Shown here: positions 48,631 to 57,750 of the stretch, one piece after another
Numbering within the stretch: position 1 is the first letter of the stretch
How the letters are laid out: every line of letters starts with the position of its first letter
Assembly (NCBI GenBank): GCA_965232465.1
Contig: OZ246977.1
Coordinates: forward strand, 1,984,001-2,048,000
Origin: G965232465 sp965232465
GTDB taxonomy: Bacteria; Pseudomonadota; Alphaproteobacteria; JAQWUY01
Length of the DNA: 64,000 nt
Direction: 5' to 3'
Translations under genes and position numbers: made by a program
Notes under the pieces: generated by a model
The model's input: only the letters and a program-made list of their open reading frames with translations
The model's database searches: none
What the model was told of the DNA's origin: nothing

Positions 48631-50632
48631 AGTGTGCTTCCGTTTTTTGAAATATGGTTTGTACAATAATCAACGATACTATACCCGATAAACCGGATGG
48701 AAAATCAACCCTTTCCACCCCTATTTCGACAAAAGTTTTCTGCATGTCTGACAGGCCTTTGTATATGGTATTGGCACATCCATACCCCGATAAGGATAAC
48801 GATTGTTGTGTATTGCTAATGTATTCATGATGCACACATAAAGTGTCCATTACGGATAAAATATCAATGATATTTTCCATATCAATATCTGCATTTAAAA
48901 TGAATTGATACCCAATTTCAAAAGGATCCGTCCCCCCCAATTCTGTTACAGCGGTGACAAAATACGGTTTTATAACAATATCTGCATGCACTTGTTGGGG
49001 GGCGATATATTTCTGGCTGTCCGCATATCGGGATTGGATATTTTCAAGTACCTGTTTCTTAGTATATCCCCGTTTGACCATATCACGGCGAATTTTCCAG
49101 TGTTGATATACTTTTTTTTCAGGGGCAATAAAGATTTTTAAATCATATATTTTATTAAATTGGGGGAGGGAAAACGCATGTAGCCCCTCAAAAATATTGA
49201 GATTAGATGGGCGGATTTTAAAGTCTTTGGTGAATTGTCCAGTGTCGTGGTCGTACTGTCTTCGATACAAAATTTTTCTGTTTTTTAATCCATATAAAAA
49301 TTTCATGTCCACATATAGGTTATTTGCTTTGGGATTTAAGTGGGTAAAGATGTTATAATTGCTGTTATTTCGTTCCCATTTATGCATGGCATCGCCACAA
49401 AATACCTGTGTTAACATGGGGGTAAATAAGGTTGATAGGGTATGGGCAAGGGTACTTTTACCTGTACCACTGTCGCCGCCAATGCCAAGTATAAATGGGC
49501 GGTAAAATAATTTTTGATTGCAATATTTGGTTAAGCCATGTTGATACATCCAAAAGCAATTTAACACCAACAAAGTTTGTAATGCAGTTGCGGAAAGATT
49601 TGTTACAATTGCTGGCATGGCATACATATCTGTCATATACACTGTACCAAAATATACCACAATTGTCACTTGTAACAGCCCATATAACGGGTGGTAAAAA
49701 TAATTTTCTTTGATAAAGAAAAACGACAAAAAAGGTAGCAACCATACATACTTAATAAGCAGTTGGGGGGTCAGTAATATGACAATACCAAACGCAAATC
49801 CAAAAAACATCATTGTCATGGTGCGGTTGTAATGTTCTATGCTCATTGCCTTAAACAGCAACAAGATATATGCCATGGGCAATGCGTAAAGGGTTATATT
49901 CGACATATTAAGCTGAGCATTTAACAATTGCCCTTGTCCCTTGCCCGCAAGCATAGATTGCCAAAATATATAATCGTCGATAACTGGCAAATATATAAGT
50001 ATTACAGTACCACATATAACCATAAATATACTTAGTATTCTGTGAAGGTTATATTGATGGCGGTACAAATAAATACCGATGAAAGGCAACACAATTAAAA
50101 TGCTGGTTTGCGTTCCTGCCGCACAGCCTAATAATACCGCCATATGCCAAAATTGCTGTTTAAACAAGAAATTTAATGCCCCCAAGAACAAGGCAATAGT
50201 TATTACATCAAATGCTGATAATCCATATATGGCATATATCCATACAGGGGATAACCATACATAATGTATAATGTTGTTCTTATGGGTATCAAAATGTAAT
50301 TTTTGCAATATATACAGTATATATACATCCGCCAAAACAAGGGTAATAATTGATAATATTGGGGTCATCAAATACAAACCATCATCGAATAATATTTGAA
50401 ATGAAGTAATACCATATAATACTAATGGACCATAGACAAAATCGCTTGTTTGGTATACCTGCATGATGGTTTTAAAATATCCATTTGCTGATACGCTGGA
50501 TATGACTGTATGCAGGTCGTTTAAACCCTCTGTATAAGCTGCAACACATAAAAAGGTTATAACCCTGATAACCGCCCCCACCATAAAAGGTATTTTTGTT
50601 TGTGGTGTATATAAGGATTGTACTATATACAT
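48623..50632 (-). CDS. Multi-pass membrane protein fused to a uridine-kinase-like domain
   Basis: The 669-residue protein has about ten membrane segments in residues 1-370, in the style of GT-C/ArnT-type glycosyltransferases (an early acidic loop and Trp/Tyr-rich helices). A P-loop kinase follows: Walker A GIGGDSGTGKSTLAHTL (about 381-397), FCGDAMHKWERN, a DMKFLYGLKNRKILYRRQYDHDTG segment, FEGLHAF and an RRDMVKRGYTKKQV lid, as in uridine kinase/phosphoribulokinase. I do not know a named family with this fusion. It may phosphorylate the substrate that the membrane part binds. Confidence 0.72.
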   Translation of the reverse strand: MYIVQSLYTPQTKIPFMVGAVIRVITFLCVAAYTEGLNDLHTVISSVSANGYFKTIMQVYQTSDFVYGPLVLYGITSFQILFDDGLYLMTPILSIITLVLADVYILYILQKLHFDTHKNNIIHYVWLSPVWIYAIYGLSAFDVITIALFLGALNFLFKQQFWHMAVLLGCAAGTQTSILIVLPFIGIYLYRHQYNLHRILSIFMVICGTVILIYLPVIDDYIFWQSMLAGKGQGQLLNAQLNMSNITLYALPMAYILLLFKAMSIEHYNRTMTMMFFGFAFGIVILLTPQLLIKYVWLLPFLSFFFIKENYFYHPLYGLLQVTIVVYFGTVYMTDMYAMPAIVTNLSATALQTLLVLNCFWMYQHGLTKYCNQKLFYRPFILGIGGDSGTGKSTLAHTLSTLFTPMLTQVFCGDAMHKWERNNSNYNIFTHLNPKANNLYVDMKFLYGLKNRKILYRRQYDHDTGQFTKDFKIRPSNLNIFEGLHAFSLPQFNKIYDLKIFIAPEKKVYQHWKIRRDMVKRGYTKKQVLENIQSRYADSQKYIAPQQVHADIVIKPYFVTAVTELGGTDPFEIGYQFILNADIDMENIIDILSVMDTLCVHHEYISNTQQSLSLSGYGCANTIYKGLSDMQKTFVEIGVERVDFPSGLSGIVSLIIVQTIFQKTEAHYV

Positions 50633-50714
50633 TATAGAAGTCTCTGAAAAATTATCATGATTGTGTTATGAATTCCCCTATAAATTAGTCCAAAAATAAG
50701 TGAGTATTGATTTA

Positions 50715-50757
50715 TCTAAATTAAGAAGTGAACCCCATTTTTTGGACCATTTCTTAC
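50715..50757. repeat. Solo IS3-type end
   Basis: AAGTGAACCCCATTTTTTGG followed by ACCATTTC is the reverse complement, with few changes, of the IS right end at 21818-21842. No transposase is nearby. It lies between the two large membrane protein genes. Confidence 0.6.
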
Positions 50758-50804
50758 ATATCTTTTAATCCTAGGCACATTATAAAATACATGTATGACA
50801 CGCA

Positions 50805-52766
50805 TTATGGTGTTAGGATTATAATGCCAGATCGCCACAATTTGTCTTTTTTATCCCACTGTCCTGTTCTTATATGTTTAATGGGATATGCTGGTAATGG
50901 TACAGACATAATACACTGGGCGTTGCGTGTTGTAACACCTGTCCAATCTCTATCTAAGTTATCAAAACCATGTTTCCGTCGCTGGTCAGGTATATCTGAT
51001 ATATTTTTAGGTATCACATGCAAATAAAAAGGGAATTTCGTATCACCAGTGGTACAGTTTTCTTTGCTATAATACAAGGTTCGGGTTGAGGGAATATACG
51101 ATATATGAAACACATTCTTATGTAGGCTAACAGATTTATTCAGCATTTTTATTGACATATCTGCGACAGCCCACCCCCCATACATCTGTGATATTCCTGT
51201 TGTCAGATTTTCTAATTTAAAACTTATTTTTCCATCGATTCTTTCACAATCAAGTTTTAAGTGTTGATACTCCTTAGCGGGTCTTACATAATATCTATTG
51301 GGCGACGCTTGCAGAAATCGGTATGCCCCATTGGACACACATTGATTTTTATTTTTCACAATCTCCAATGCATATCTTTTATTTTCTGATATTTCTGTGA
51401 TAGCTTGAATAAGCACCAAAGTTTTATCTGCTTCTTGCTTATATGCCATATATTGCTTTTTCAATCTATTGTATGGGGATTGTAAGGTAAACATAAAACC
51501 AAATCCAATTACAATAAAAATCCCTTGTGCTATTTTAATGTTTGTAAATTCTGCAAATATCATCTTCAAATACTCCATGGCAAATGCAAACAATAAGGAC
51601 AACACTGGCACCATTAACACAAATACCCATGGGTGGGTGTTCGTCCAACGATACAAAAGTATATAAAACAGCATAGTTCCCATAAATATAGAAAACAAAA
51701 TTAACAGCATATGTTTGTCAAAAAATAAAGGCATATTTGTACTTTTGGTACGATGTACAATACCACAAAATTGTGTAAAAAATCGTGCAAGTGTTTGAAC
51801 AATAGGCGGGGAACTTAATAATTTTGCACCCACTTTGATACCCACATTACTCAGAATTGCAACACCAATTGCCCCTAACATTACTATGGTAAATTGATTC
51901 AAATAATAATGTGACAAAGACATCTTATGTTGAAAAGCTAATTTTATATGATTCCATGTTATCGACGCATTAGCCATATGATCAATAACATTTGTACCCA
52001 ACAGTCTTTTAAAATTATCTAAAAAACTACTGAGGGATATAAAACTAGCTTGAACAGACAAAAGCAAAAACTGCAAAATTGTAATAGCACCCAGCACCAA
52101 ACACCACCTAAATATGGGATCTTTATGTATGTTTTTGATACTATGTTGAAACACATATTTTAAAATATATATCGTTCCAAAACAAAAAATTATAAAAACT
52201 ATATACCAAGATACTAAAACAGCCACAATAGAAACTATATATAGGGGTTTTATGCTATTATATCCCTTCATATATGTATATGTTGTATATATAAATAAAG
52301 ATGAAAATAACATATTAAAAACAACAGGATCTATTAAGTATGTGTATTGCAAAGTGAAAGACGAAAATAAAATACTGAGCATAACCATCAAGTTGATAAC
52401 CCAAAATATTTTAAAATATCTTAACAAGGCAAAAATAGATGTTATACCCACCGCCCACATAGTAGCGGAAAGTAGATACGCAAATACCAACTTGTGTTGC
52501 AAAGCATCAAACATATGCGTAAAAAAGCCAAGAACCAAGAAAAATAAACTTGGGTTGTGGTTATATATGTGTATATTTCCACTACTGAACAAGTAATCCG
52601 CTTTTGTAAAATAAGGGGTTTCAAACATATTCAGGGCAATCGACAACATATGTGGTCCACCCCAACCCGCATGTTGCAATAAAAAACCTTGTAAGTGTAC
52701 GCCAAAGCTATAAAATATTATCCATAACAATACAAAAAATACTATTACTGGCAAATCAATACGCAT
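50805..52766 (-). CDS. Large multi-pass membrane protein, possible GT-C glycosyltransferase
   Basis: The 653-residue protein has a first helix at residues 6-26, about ten more to about residue 420, then a soluble C-terminal domain of about 230 residues. The architecture (many helices, then a periplasmic domain) is that of polyprenyl-phosphate-dependent GT-C transferases. I do not see a named signature motif, so the call rests on architecture and on its place in the glycan locus. The periplasmic part has four cysteines. Confidence 0.6.
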   Translation of the reverse strand: MRIDLPVIVFFVLLWIIFYSFGVHLQGFLLQHAGWGGPHMLSIALNMFETPYFTKADYLFSSGNIHIYNHNPSLFFLVLGFFTHMFDALQHKLVFAYLLSATMWAVGITSIFALLRYFKIFWVINLMVMLSILFSSFTLQYTYLIDPVVFNMLFSSLFIYTTYTYMKGYNSIKPLYIVSIVAVLVSWYIVFIIFCFGTIYILKYVFQHSIKNIHKDPIFRWCLVLGAITILQFLLLSVQASFISLSSFLDNFKRLLGTNVIDHMANASITWNHIKLAFQHKMSLSHYYLNQFTIVMLGAIGVAILSNVGIKVGAKLLSSPPIVQTLARFFTQFCGIVHRTKSTNMPLFFDKHMLLILFSIFMGTMLFYILLYRWTNTHPWVFVLMVPVLSLLFAFAMEYLKMIFAEFTNIKIAQGIFIVIGFGFMFTLQSPYNRLKKQYMAYKQEADKTLVLIQAITEISENKRYALEIVKNKNQCVSNGAYRFLQASPNRYYVRPAKEYQHLKLDCERIDGKISFKLENLTTGISQMYGGWAVADMSIKMLNKSVSLHKNVFHISYIPSTRTLYYSKENCTTGDTKFPFYLHVIPKNISDIPDQRRKHGFDNLDRDWTGVTTRNAQCIMSVPLPAYPIKHIRTGQWDKKDKLWRSGIIILTP

Positions 52767-52835
52767 ACTAAGATCCTTTCCTTTGGGTATAACAAAATTT
52801 ATAACTTTTTCAACAAATTACTTATGCTCATTTTA

Positions 52836-53408
52836 TTAAATTATCCCACAATGATGGGCGATGTGTGTGTGGACATGGGAAATTACATCTTTTTTTGCAT
52901 GTGATATAGACACTGTATTTTTGTATGCCAGAGATATTATTGTATTTCTGTCATCTGTATCGTTACAAACTGTATGCAGATTCGTTGACGCCAAATATGT
53001 GTATTGTTGTTGATCATTGGGGACTTGGTATTGTATTTGAACATTTTTTTGCCAAGGTTTTATATCATACCTTATGGATGTTAAGGTGTTTAACCTATGT
53101 TCATAATACCCCGGTATGGGATTACGCGAATTGTGAACTTTGGATACATTTACTACGCATAAATTTTGCCCATTTATATGATTCAATACATTGCACAAAG
53201 GACATACCCCTTGTAGGAACATGACACTGGCATATGAACGTAATATCATGTACATTAAAACAGTCAAATCATTATCATCAGGGCGTAATTTTACACCCGT
53301 AAAATATATTTCACGCACAGGGACAAAGCCATCTTTTATGTATTGTGTACTATTGCCATAAAACGACAAAATTTGTGTTTCTGTGTTATATTTATGTTTT
53401 ACCTGCAT
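52836..53408 (-). CDS. Conserved-looking soluble protein, unknown function
   Basis: The product of 190 residues starts at MQVKHKYNTETQILSFYG behind GGAATGG and overlaps the upstream glycosyltransferase by 17 bp. It has a CPLCNVLNHI motif (a CxxC pair) around residue 70 and a His-rich end (HVHTHIAHHCGII), which together could bind a metal. No signal peptide or membrane segment. I do not recognise it; its place argues for a role in the glycan pathway. Confidence 0.6.
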   Translation of the reverse strand: MQVKHKYNTETQILSFYGNSTQYIKDGFVPVREIYFTGVKLRPDDNDLTVLMYMILRSYASVMFLQGVCPLCNVLNHINGQNLCVVNVSKVHNSRNPIPGYYEHRLNTLTSIRYDIKPWQKNVQIQYQVPNDQQQYTYLASTNLHTVCNDTDDRNTIISLAYKNTVSISHAKKDVISHVHTHIAHHCGII

Positions 53409-55404
53409 AATACCATTCCAATTCTTGTTGCGTGTGTTGTACAAAATATTCTACATTCCCTGTCGATGCATTAATACCTTTATGCAACGATAGATTGGAT
53501 TTTAATTTTGATAATGTATCTGGTGAAATATTTATGAGCATCTTGGTTAAATATGCCACCACTTCATGCATATTTATAAATACATTTTCTGTGTGTGCTG
53601 GATATGTTTTTAAATACTGTGCTTCGTTGGCGGATTGTATCATCTTGTTAAATTCAAAAAATGATTTTACAAATATTTTATTTTTCAGATCCTCTGGCAC
53701 TTTTTCAAATATCTGTTTTATTTGCTGTTTATTCCCCGATATATACAAGTATAATTGCAAGTCTTTGTCTGTTTGCACAGACATCCAATCAAAGTCAAAC
53801 AATGCAAAGAACATGCCTTGTTTCATTGCCAGATGCATGCAATAATCAACGATTTTATCCACCTTAACATACACAACAAAGCTGTAATCGTCTAATTGAC
53901 TGAGTACATCAATCACCGCTGTTTTATCGGGATAATAAGGTTTGTTTTCTGATTGTTTTTCCATATGTTGTAATTTGATTTCAGAATACATCATTCGAAC
54001 TTTTTGCCGTACAGTTTTGCCATTTGTCTGTTGGCGATCTGTATCAGACATGGTAATATTATGTCCGTGGAATCTTTGAATAAGTACATAACTTTCTGTG
54101 CTTTTGGAATGATACTGTAAGGACAGCACCTGCATCATAAAATCTGCATCCGACCCAGACACCATATTTTCGTTAAACCTTACCATTTTTGGTATACAGC
54201 GGTGCACCATAACCGTTGGGTGGGTAATAAACCCTTTGTTAAACAACATGATTTCTTCGTTGACCTCCCGTACATAACAAAAATGCACATTTTGTGTCTC
54301 TGTATGATACCGAACACATCCTCCATGTATTAATTGTGCTTGGGGGTTTTTTGACCACACTTGCAAGCTGTCATATACTCGATTGGGCAAGTTAATATCA
54401 TCATCATCCACCACCAATAACCATTCGCCGGTTGCCAAATCGTATGCGGTGTTACGAGCAAGCGGTATGGATGCCTGTTTTAAATGCCGATGTATAACCG
54501 ATCCTTTAAACAGATCTTTTACCTTTTGTATAAAATCTTTTGGAAAGGAATGCCCATTGGTAACAAACACCAATTCCTGCACAGGAAATGTTTGTGTATT
54601 TAATGATTCAACCGCCTGTATAATATATTCAAAACAGTTTTTGCGTTTTGATGAAATAAGACAGGCACTAACAACAGGGGTATCACCATATATACCTGTA
54701 ATATGGTTTTTATACACCATAAACGCATCCCCCTGTACCAATGTATTATTTACCTTGTGATACCACGCTTTATCTTGTGTATCAACAGGGGTATTGTGCG
54801 ACCAATGTAGCATGTGTGAGGGGTGGGTTTCAATGGGTACTAAGGTACGCAAACGATCGCTGATATCATTATCTTCCCCACCCCATACCTGCAATCGGCT
54901 ATCATACCCACCGATTCGTTTTAATAACGCCACTGGGGATAACAAGCACCCTTCGCCCCAATATCCTCGATGGTTTAAAATTTGCCACTGGGCAATATCG
55001 GTCATATCAGATTTTTCATCAATGGGTAAAGCTTCGACAACGGAAAAAACACCTACCTTTTTCGAATCGACAATATTTTGCACCGCCTGTGCCAATGATT
55101 CAAGGGGAATAAAATCGGAATCCATACTCATAAAATATAATGTTTTGGTGTTCTTAATAGCGTGATTTAACGCATCGGAACGATTCCAATTTTCATTTTT
55201 CGATGTACAGAAATGATACCCATTCCCAAACAGATTTTTTAAATCCTTACTAAAATCCTTATTTGTACTATTATAGTCCACACAGCAAAACTGTACATCG
55301 GTAAATACTTTTTTGGCATTTGCCAAACTGATTCTAATGCGTTGGATTTCTGCGTCTTTTACAACCCACCATAAGGTTAAATCTAATGTATTTTTCTTTA
55401 CCAC
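53392..55404 (-). CDS. Bifunctional tandem GT2 glycosyltransferase
   Basis: The 670-residue protein has two GT-A domains. Domain 1 (about 1-235) has LTLWWVVKDAEIQRIRISL, YFMSMDSDFIPL (DxD) and the galactosyltransferase-like RIGGYDSRLQVWGGEDNDIS. Domain 2 (about 240-480) has VSACLISSKRKNCFEYIIQA, LLVVDDDDINLPNRVY (DxD region) and MVSGSDADFMMQ. A C-terminal 190-residue region has no family I know. Tandem GT2 enzymes of this kind polymerise chains with two alternating linkages. Confidence 0.85.
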   Translation of the reverse strand: MVKKNTLDLTLWWVVKDAEIQRIRISLANAKKVFTDVQFCCVDYNSTNKDFSKDLKNLFGNGYHFCTSKNENWNRSDALNHAIKNTKTLYFMSMDSDFIPLESLAQAVQNIVDSKKVGVFSVVEALPIDEKSDMTDIAQWQILNHRGYWGEGCLLSPVALLKRIGGYDSRLQVWGGEDNDISDRLRTLVPIETHPSHMLHWSHNTPVDTQDKAWYHKVNNTLVQGDAFMVYKNHITGIYGDTPVVSACLISSKRKNCFEYIIQAVESLNTQTFPVQELVFVTNGHSFPKDFIQKVKDLFKGSVIHRHLKQASIPLARNTAYDLATGEWLLVVDDDDINLPNRVYDSLQVWSKNPQAQLIHGGCVRYHTETQNVHFCYVREVNEEIMLFNKGFITHPTVMVHRCIPKMVRFNENMVSGSDADFMMQVLSLQYHSKSTESYVLIQRFHGHNITMSDTDRQQTNGKTVRQKVRMMYSEIKLQHMEKQSENKPYYPDKTAVIDVLSQLDDYSFVVYVKVDKIVDYCMHLAMKQGMFFALFDFDWMSVQTDKDLQLYLYISGNKQQIKQIFEKVPEDLKNKIFVKSFFEFNKMIQSANEAQYLKTYPAHTENVFINMHEVVAYLTKMLINISPDTLSKLKSNLSLHKGINASTGNVEYFVQHTQQELEWYYAGKT

Positions 55405-55414
55405 AAAATTGCCC

Positions 55415-55858
55415 TCAATACAACGCTTCGTTTATTTCTGTTTGCTGCACTTCTTGTGCGTCTAAGGAAAAGTCTGCTAATCCCGAATCTATAGTAGAAA
55501 ATTCTTGGGGGGACAGGTAAAATTGTTCACTTAAAAGACTTTTTTCAATATCGTACATACCACTAAGCTGTGGATAAGATGCCACGCCTTTAAATTCCAT
55601 GCCACTATCTATGGTTTGTAAAATTTCGCTTGCCATCTTTTGGATTTCTGGGGAAATGAAAATTTTGACATCCCCCATCTCAACCATACCTGTTTTTATC
55701 TTTTTTAAAACCTCTTGATCGCCTGAGCGCAGGGCATTTACCAAGCTAAATATCTCGGCACGATTTGGAAAATGGGCGGACTGTACCATACCGGCATACA
55801 GCATGGCAATAATCGTGCTTGTCATATATACTAATTTTTGTACCAAAGAAGAAGGCAT
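55415..55858 (-). CDS. Exported small protein, unknown function
   Basis: The 147-residue product has a signal peptide or anchor (LVYMTSTIIAMLYAGMVQSA) and then a polar, partly helical body (IFSLVNALRSGDQEVLKKI) with an acidic C-terminus. It is 10 bp upstream of the tandem glycosyltransferase on the same strand. No family recognised; an alternative start at residue 12 (MTSTIIAML) would shorten the signal. Confidence 0.6.
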   Translation of the reverse strand: MPSSLVQKLVYMTSTIIAMLYAGMVQSAHFPNRAEIFSLVNALRSGDQEVLKKIKTGMVEMGDVKIFISPEIQKMASEILQTIDSGMEFKGVASYPQLSGMYDIEKSLLSEQFYLSPQEFSTIDSGLADFSLDAQEVQQTEINEALY

Positions 55859-55892
55859 TGTTTTATCAATTTCATATCATATATATTGTATT

Positions 55893-56186
55893 TCACCCAA
55901 ACTTAGATGCACACTTGGGGGCGTATAATAAAAACTGTTCCGCCACATCATGGGGTATACTACTTTTTCCATCTGTTACTGTTGTATCGTATGTTTCAAG
56001 GGCATCGACTAAATCTTGGCGATTGTCGGCAATTGCATGTTGTCGCAAACATTGGGCATACCCATAAGAATTGCTAACACCATTAGAATTTTGTTCAATA
56101 TAAACAGCCAATGGGTCATGTTGTAATACTGTACACCCTGACACTAAGCTTATTACAACGCCTACAAACATCATTTTTTTCATCAC
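55893..56186 (-). CDS. Small lipoprotein, unknown function
   Basis: The 97-residue product has a lipobox (VVISLVSGC, Cys18) and a 79-residue mature part with two more cysteines (YAQCLRQHA and YAPKCASKF), which may form a disulphide. It is the first gene of the leftward arm of the glycan locus. The C14 run lies 72 bp before its start. Confidence 0.7.
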   Translation of the reverse strand: MMKKMMFVGVVISLVSGCTVLQHDPLAVYIEQNSNGVSNSYGYAQCLRQHAIADNRQDLVDALETYDTTVTDGKSSIPHDVAEQFLLYAPKCASKFG

Positions 56187-56257
56187 ATTAAATACCTTCT
56201 ATATATATAAACCCTTATATAAATCCCAATAATTTACGACTTTATATTGTGGTTATA

Positions 56258-56271
56258 CCCCCCCCCCCCCC
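56258..56271. repeat. C14 homopolymer tract
   Basis: Fourteen consecutive C residues lie in an otherwise AT-rich 252-bp gap between two divergent genes. Such tracts slip during replication and can change promoter spacing. Confidence 0.9.
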
Positions 56272-56401
56272 GCATTTTGTCAAGTAAAAAAATATTTTTT
56301 TGGATGCAACATAGATACTTCACATAAAATGTGTTAATATGTTGGTTATAGATCTTAAAAAGTAAAATAAATATGTACAAACAAGGGTAGTTAAAATTTT
56401 A

Positions 56402-56423
56402 GGGGCTTATATACTTAGCTCCA
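56402..56423 (+). repeat. Element-B-like end just before the PP-loop-like gene
   Basis: GGGGCTTATATACTTAGCTC is a changed version of the element-B terminal repeat, 16 bp before the gene start. Its AAAAGGAATG tail supplies the ribosome site. Confidence 0.5.
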
Positions 56424-56438
56424 CAAAAGGAATGCACT

Positions 56439-57656
56439 ATGACGAACATCAATATATCGTATCGTATCGATGGCAAATTGTACCTTATATACGAAAATCA
56501 AGACTTTTACAAGCAGGTGTTCTTTGACATTCCCAAGGATTTTTTTATATCCTTGGATTCCTTAACTGCATTAGCTGTTGTATGTCGTCCCATTGAAGTA
56601 CAAACTATATATTTTGATTTTCCTATTTCTGAGCAGGCACAGGCGATTATTAACAAAGAGTATAATATACAGGTTTTATCAAAAATTGTATCCGATACAG
56701 ATATTGCTAACTGTGGCATGACATATTTGGGACATCTGCCCCTTAATATCCCCCATCGCAATAACACATACTTGTGTTTTTCCGATACATTGGATTCGCT
56801 GGCAGTACAGTGTATGTTTCCTGAAATTCCCTTGGTCAGTATGGATTATAAAAGCGGAAAAAGGGGGGGAATTCAACAACAAGATGCCTTTTTTGCCCAA
56901 TTTTATACCCATATTGTTAAAACCAATTTACGATATATAGGATACAGAGATGTAGATTGGTGCGTTATGGGCTGTGGTATGATATTGATGTCGGATTATT
57001 TGGGTATAAATTGTATGTTAACTGGGGCGAGTATCGATATATCATTATGGAATTTTTCCAAAATGCAAGACGAAAAAATTGCCCATAATGTGTTTCCAAG
57101 TCGCATGTATCAGGGGTATCAAATGGCCCGTTTACAAGGAGGTCGCCCCATTTTATCCATAACCGAAAATGGGATTGCCCGTATATGTGCATTAAAAGGC
57201 GAGCACATATGTCAGTTGGCTTTAAACAGCACCGCATCACCGGACCAACTAAAATATGTTTCACAGACACTTATGGTACGATGGGCATTTAATAAATCGA
57301 TTGATGGGACCTATATGAAAGAAAATTTTGGTATTATCCCATACAGAAAATTTGATGCGAAAAAAAGTACAGGATTTACCAATACCTTACGCAGTTTATA
57401 CCTATTGTGGAAATTTGGGGCGGATTTTTATCAGCAATATATCGGGGATATTACACCACAAGCACATACCTTTATCCAATCGAATTCTATGGCATTTTAT
57501 GAAAAATATAATCCACTGTTTACCGAATATATTCCAGATTATTACAAACAACGAGTGCTGGATATATATAAAAAAGTTAACATTTTGCCATATGAGTCTA
57601 GTGATTTTGAAAATGTACAAAAAGTAGAGCAATTTTTTAAACACCATGCTATATAA
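56439..57656 (+). CDS. PP-loop-like ATPase paralogue with degenerate motif
   Basis: This 405-residue protein is a close paralogue of the next gene over its whole length (same length, shared YRIDGKLYLIYENQDFY start and WKFGA-FYQQYIGDITPQA near the end). At residues 115-120, where the paralogue has the PP-loop SGGLDS, it reads SDTLDS, so nucleotide binding is probably lost. The rest of the frame is intact, which argues for a retained non-catalytic role or very recent decay. Function unknown. Confidence 0.8.
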   Translation: MTNINISYRIDGKLYLIYENQDFYKQVFFDIPKDFFISLDSLTALAVVCRPIEVQTIYFDFPISEQAQAIINKEYNIQVLSKIVSDTDIANCGMTYLGHLPLNIPHRNNTYLCFSDTLDSLAVQCMFPEIPLVSMDYKSGKRGGIQQQDAFFAQFYTHIVKTNLRYIGYRDVDWCVMGCGMILMSDYLGINCMLTGASIDISLWNFSKMQDEKIAHNVFPSRMYQGYQMARLQGGRPILSITENGIARICALKGEHICQLALNSTASPDQLKYVSQTLMVRWAFNKSIDGTYMKENFGIIPYRKFDAKKSTGFTNTLRSLYLLWKFGADFYQQYIGDITPQAHTFIQSNSMAFYEKYNPLFTEYIPDYYKQRVLDIYKKVNILPYESSDFENVQKVEQFFKHHAI

Positions 57657-57750
57657 TATATCAAAGTCATGATAATGATTTGACTGTATGTGTGAAAATC
57701 GAGTATATGTTTTATATGTTTATACGCATATCATTAAAAAGGAATATTTT

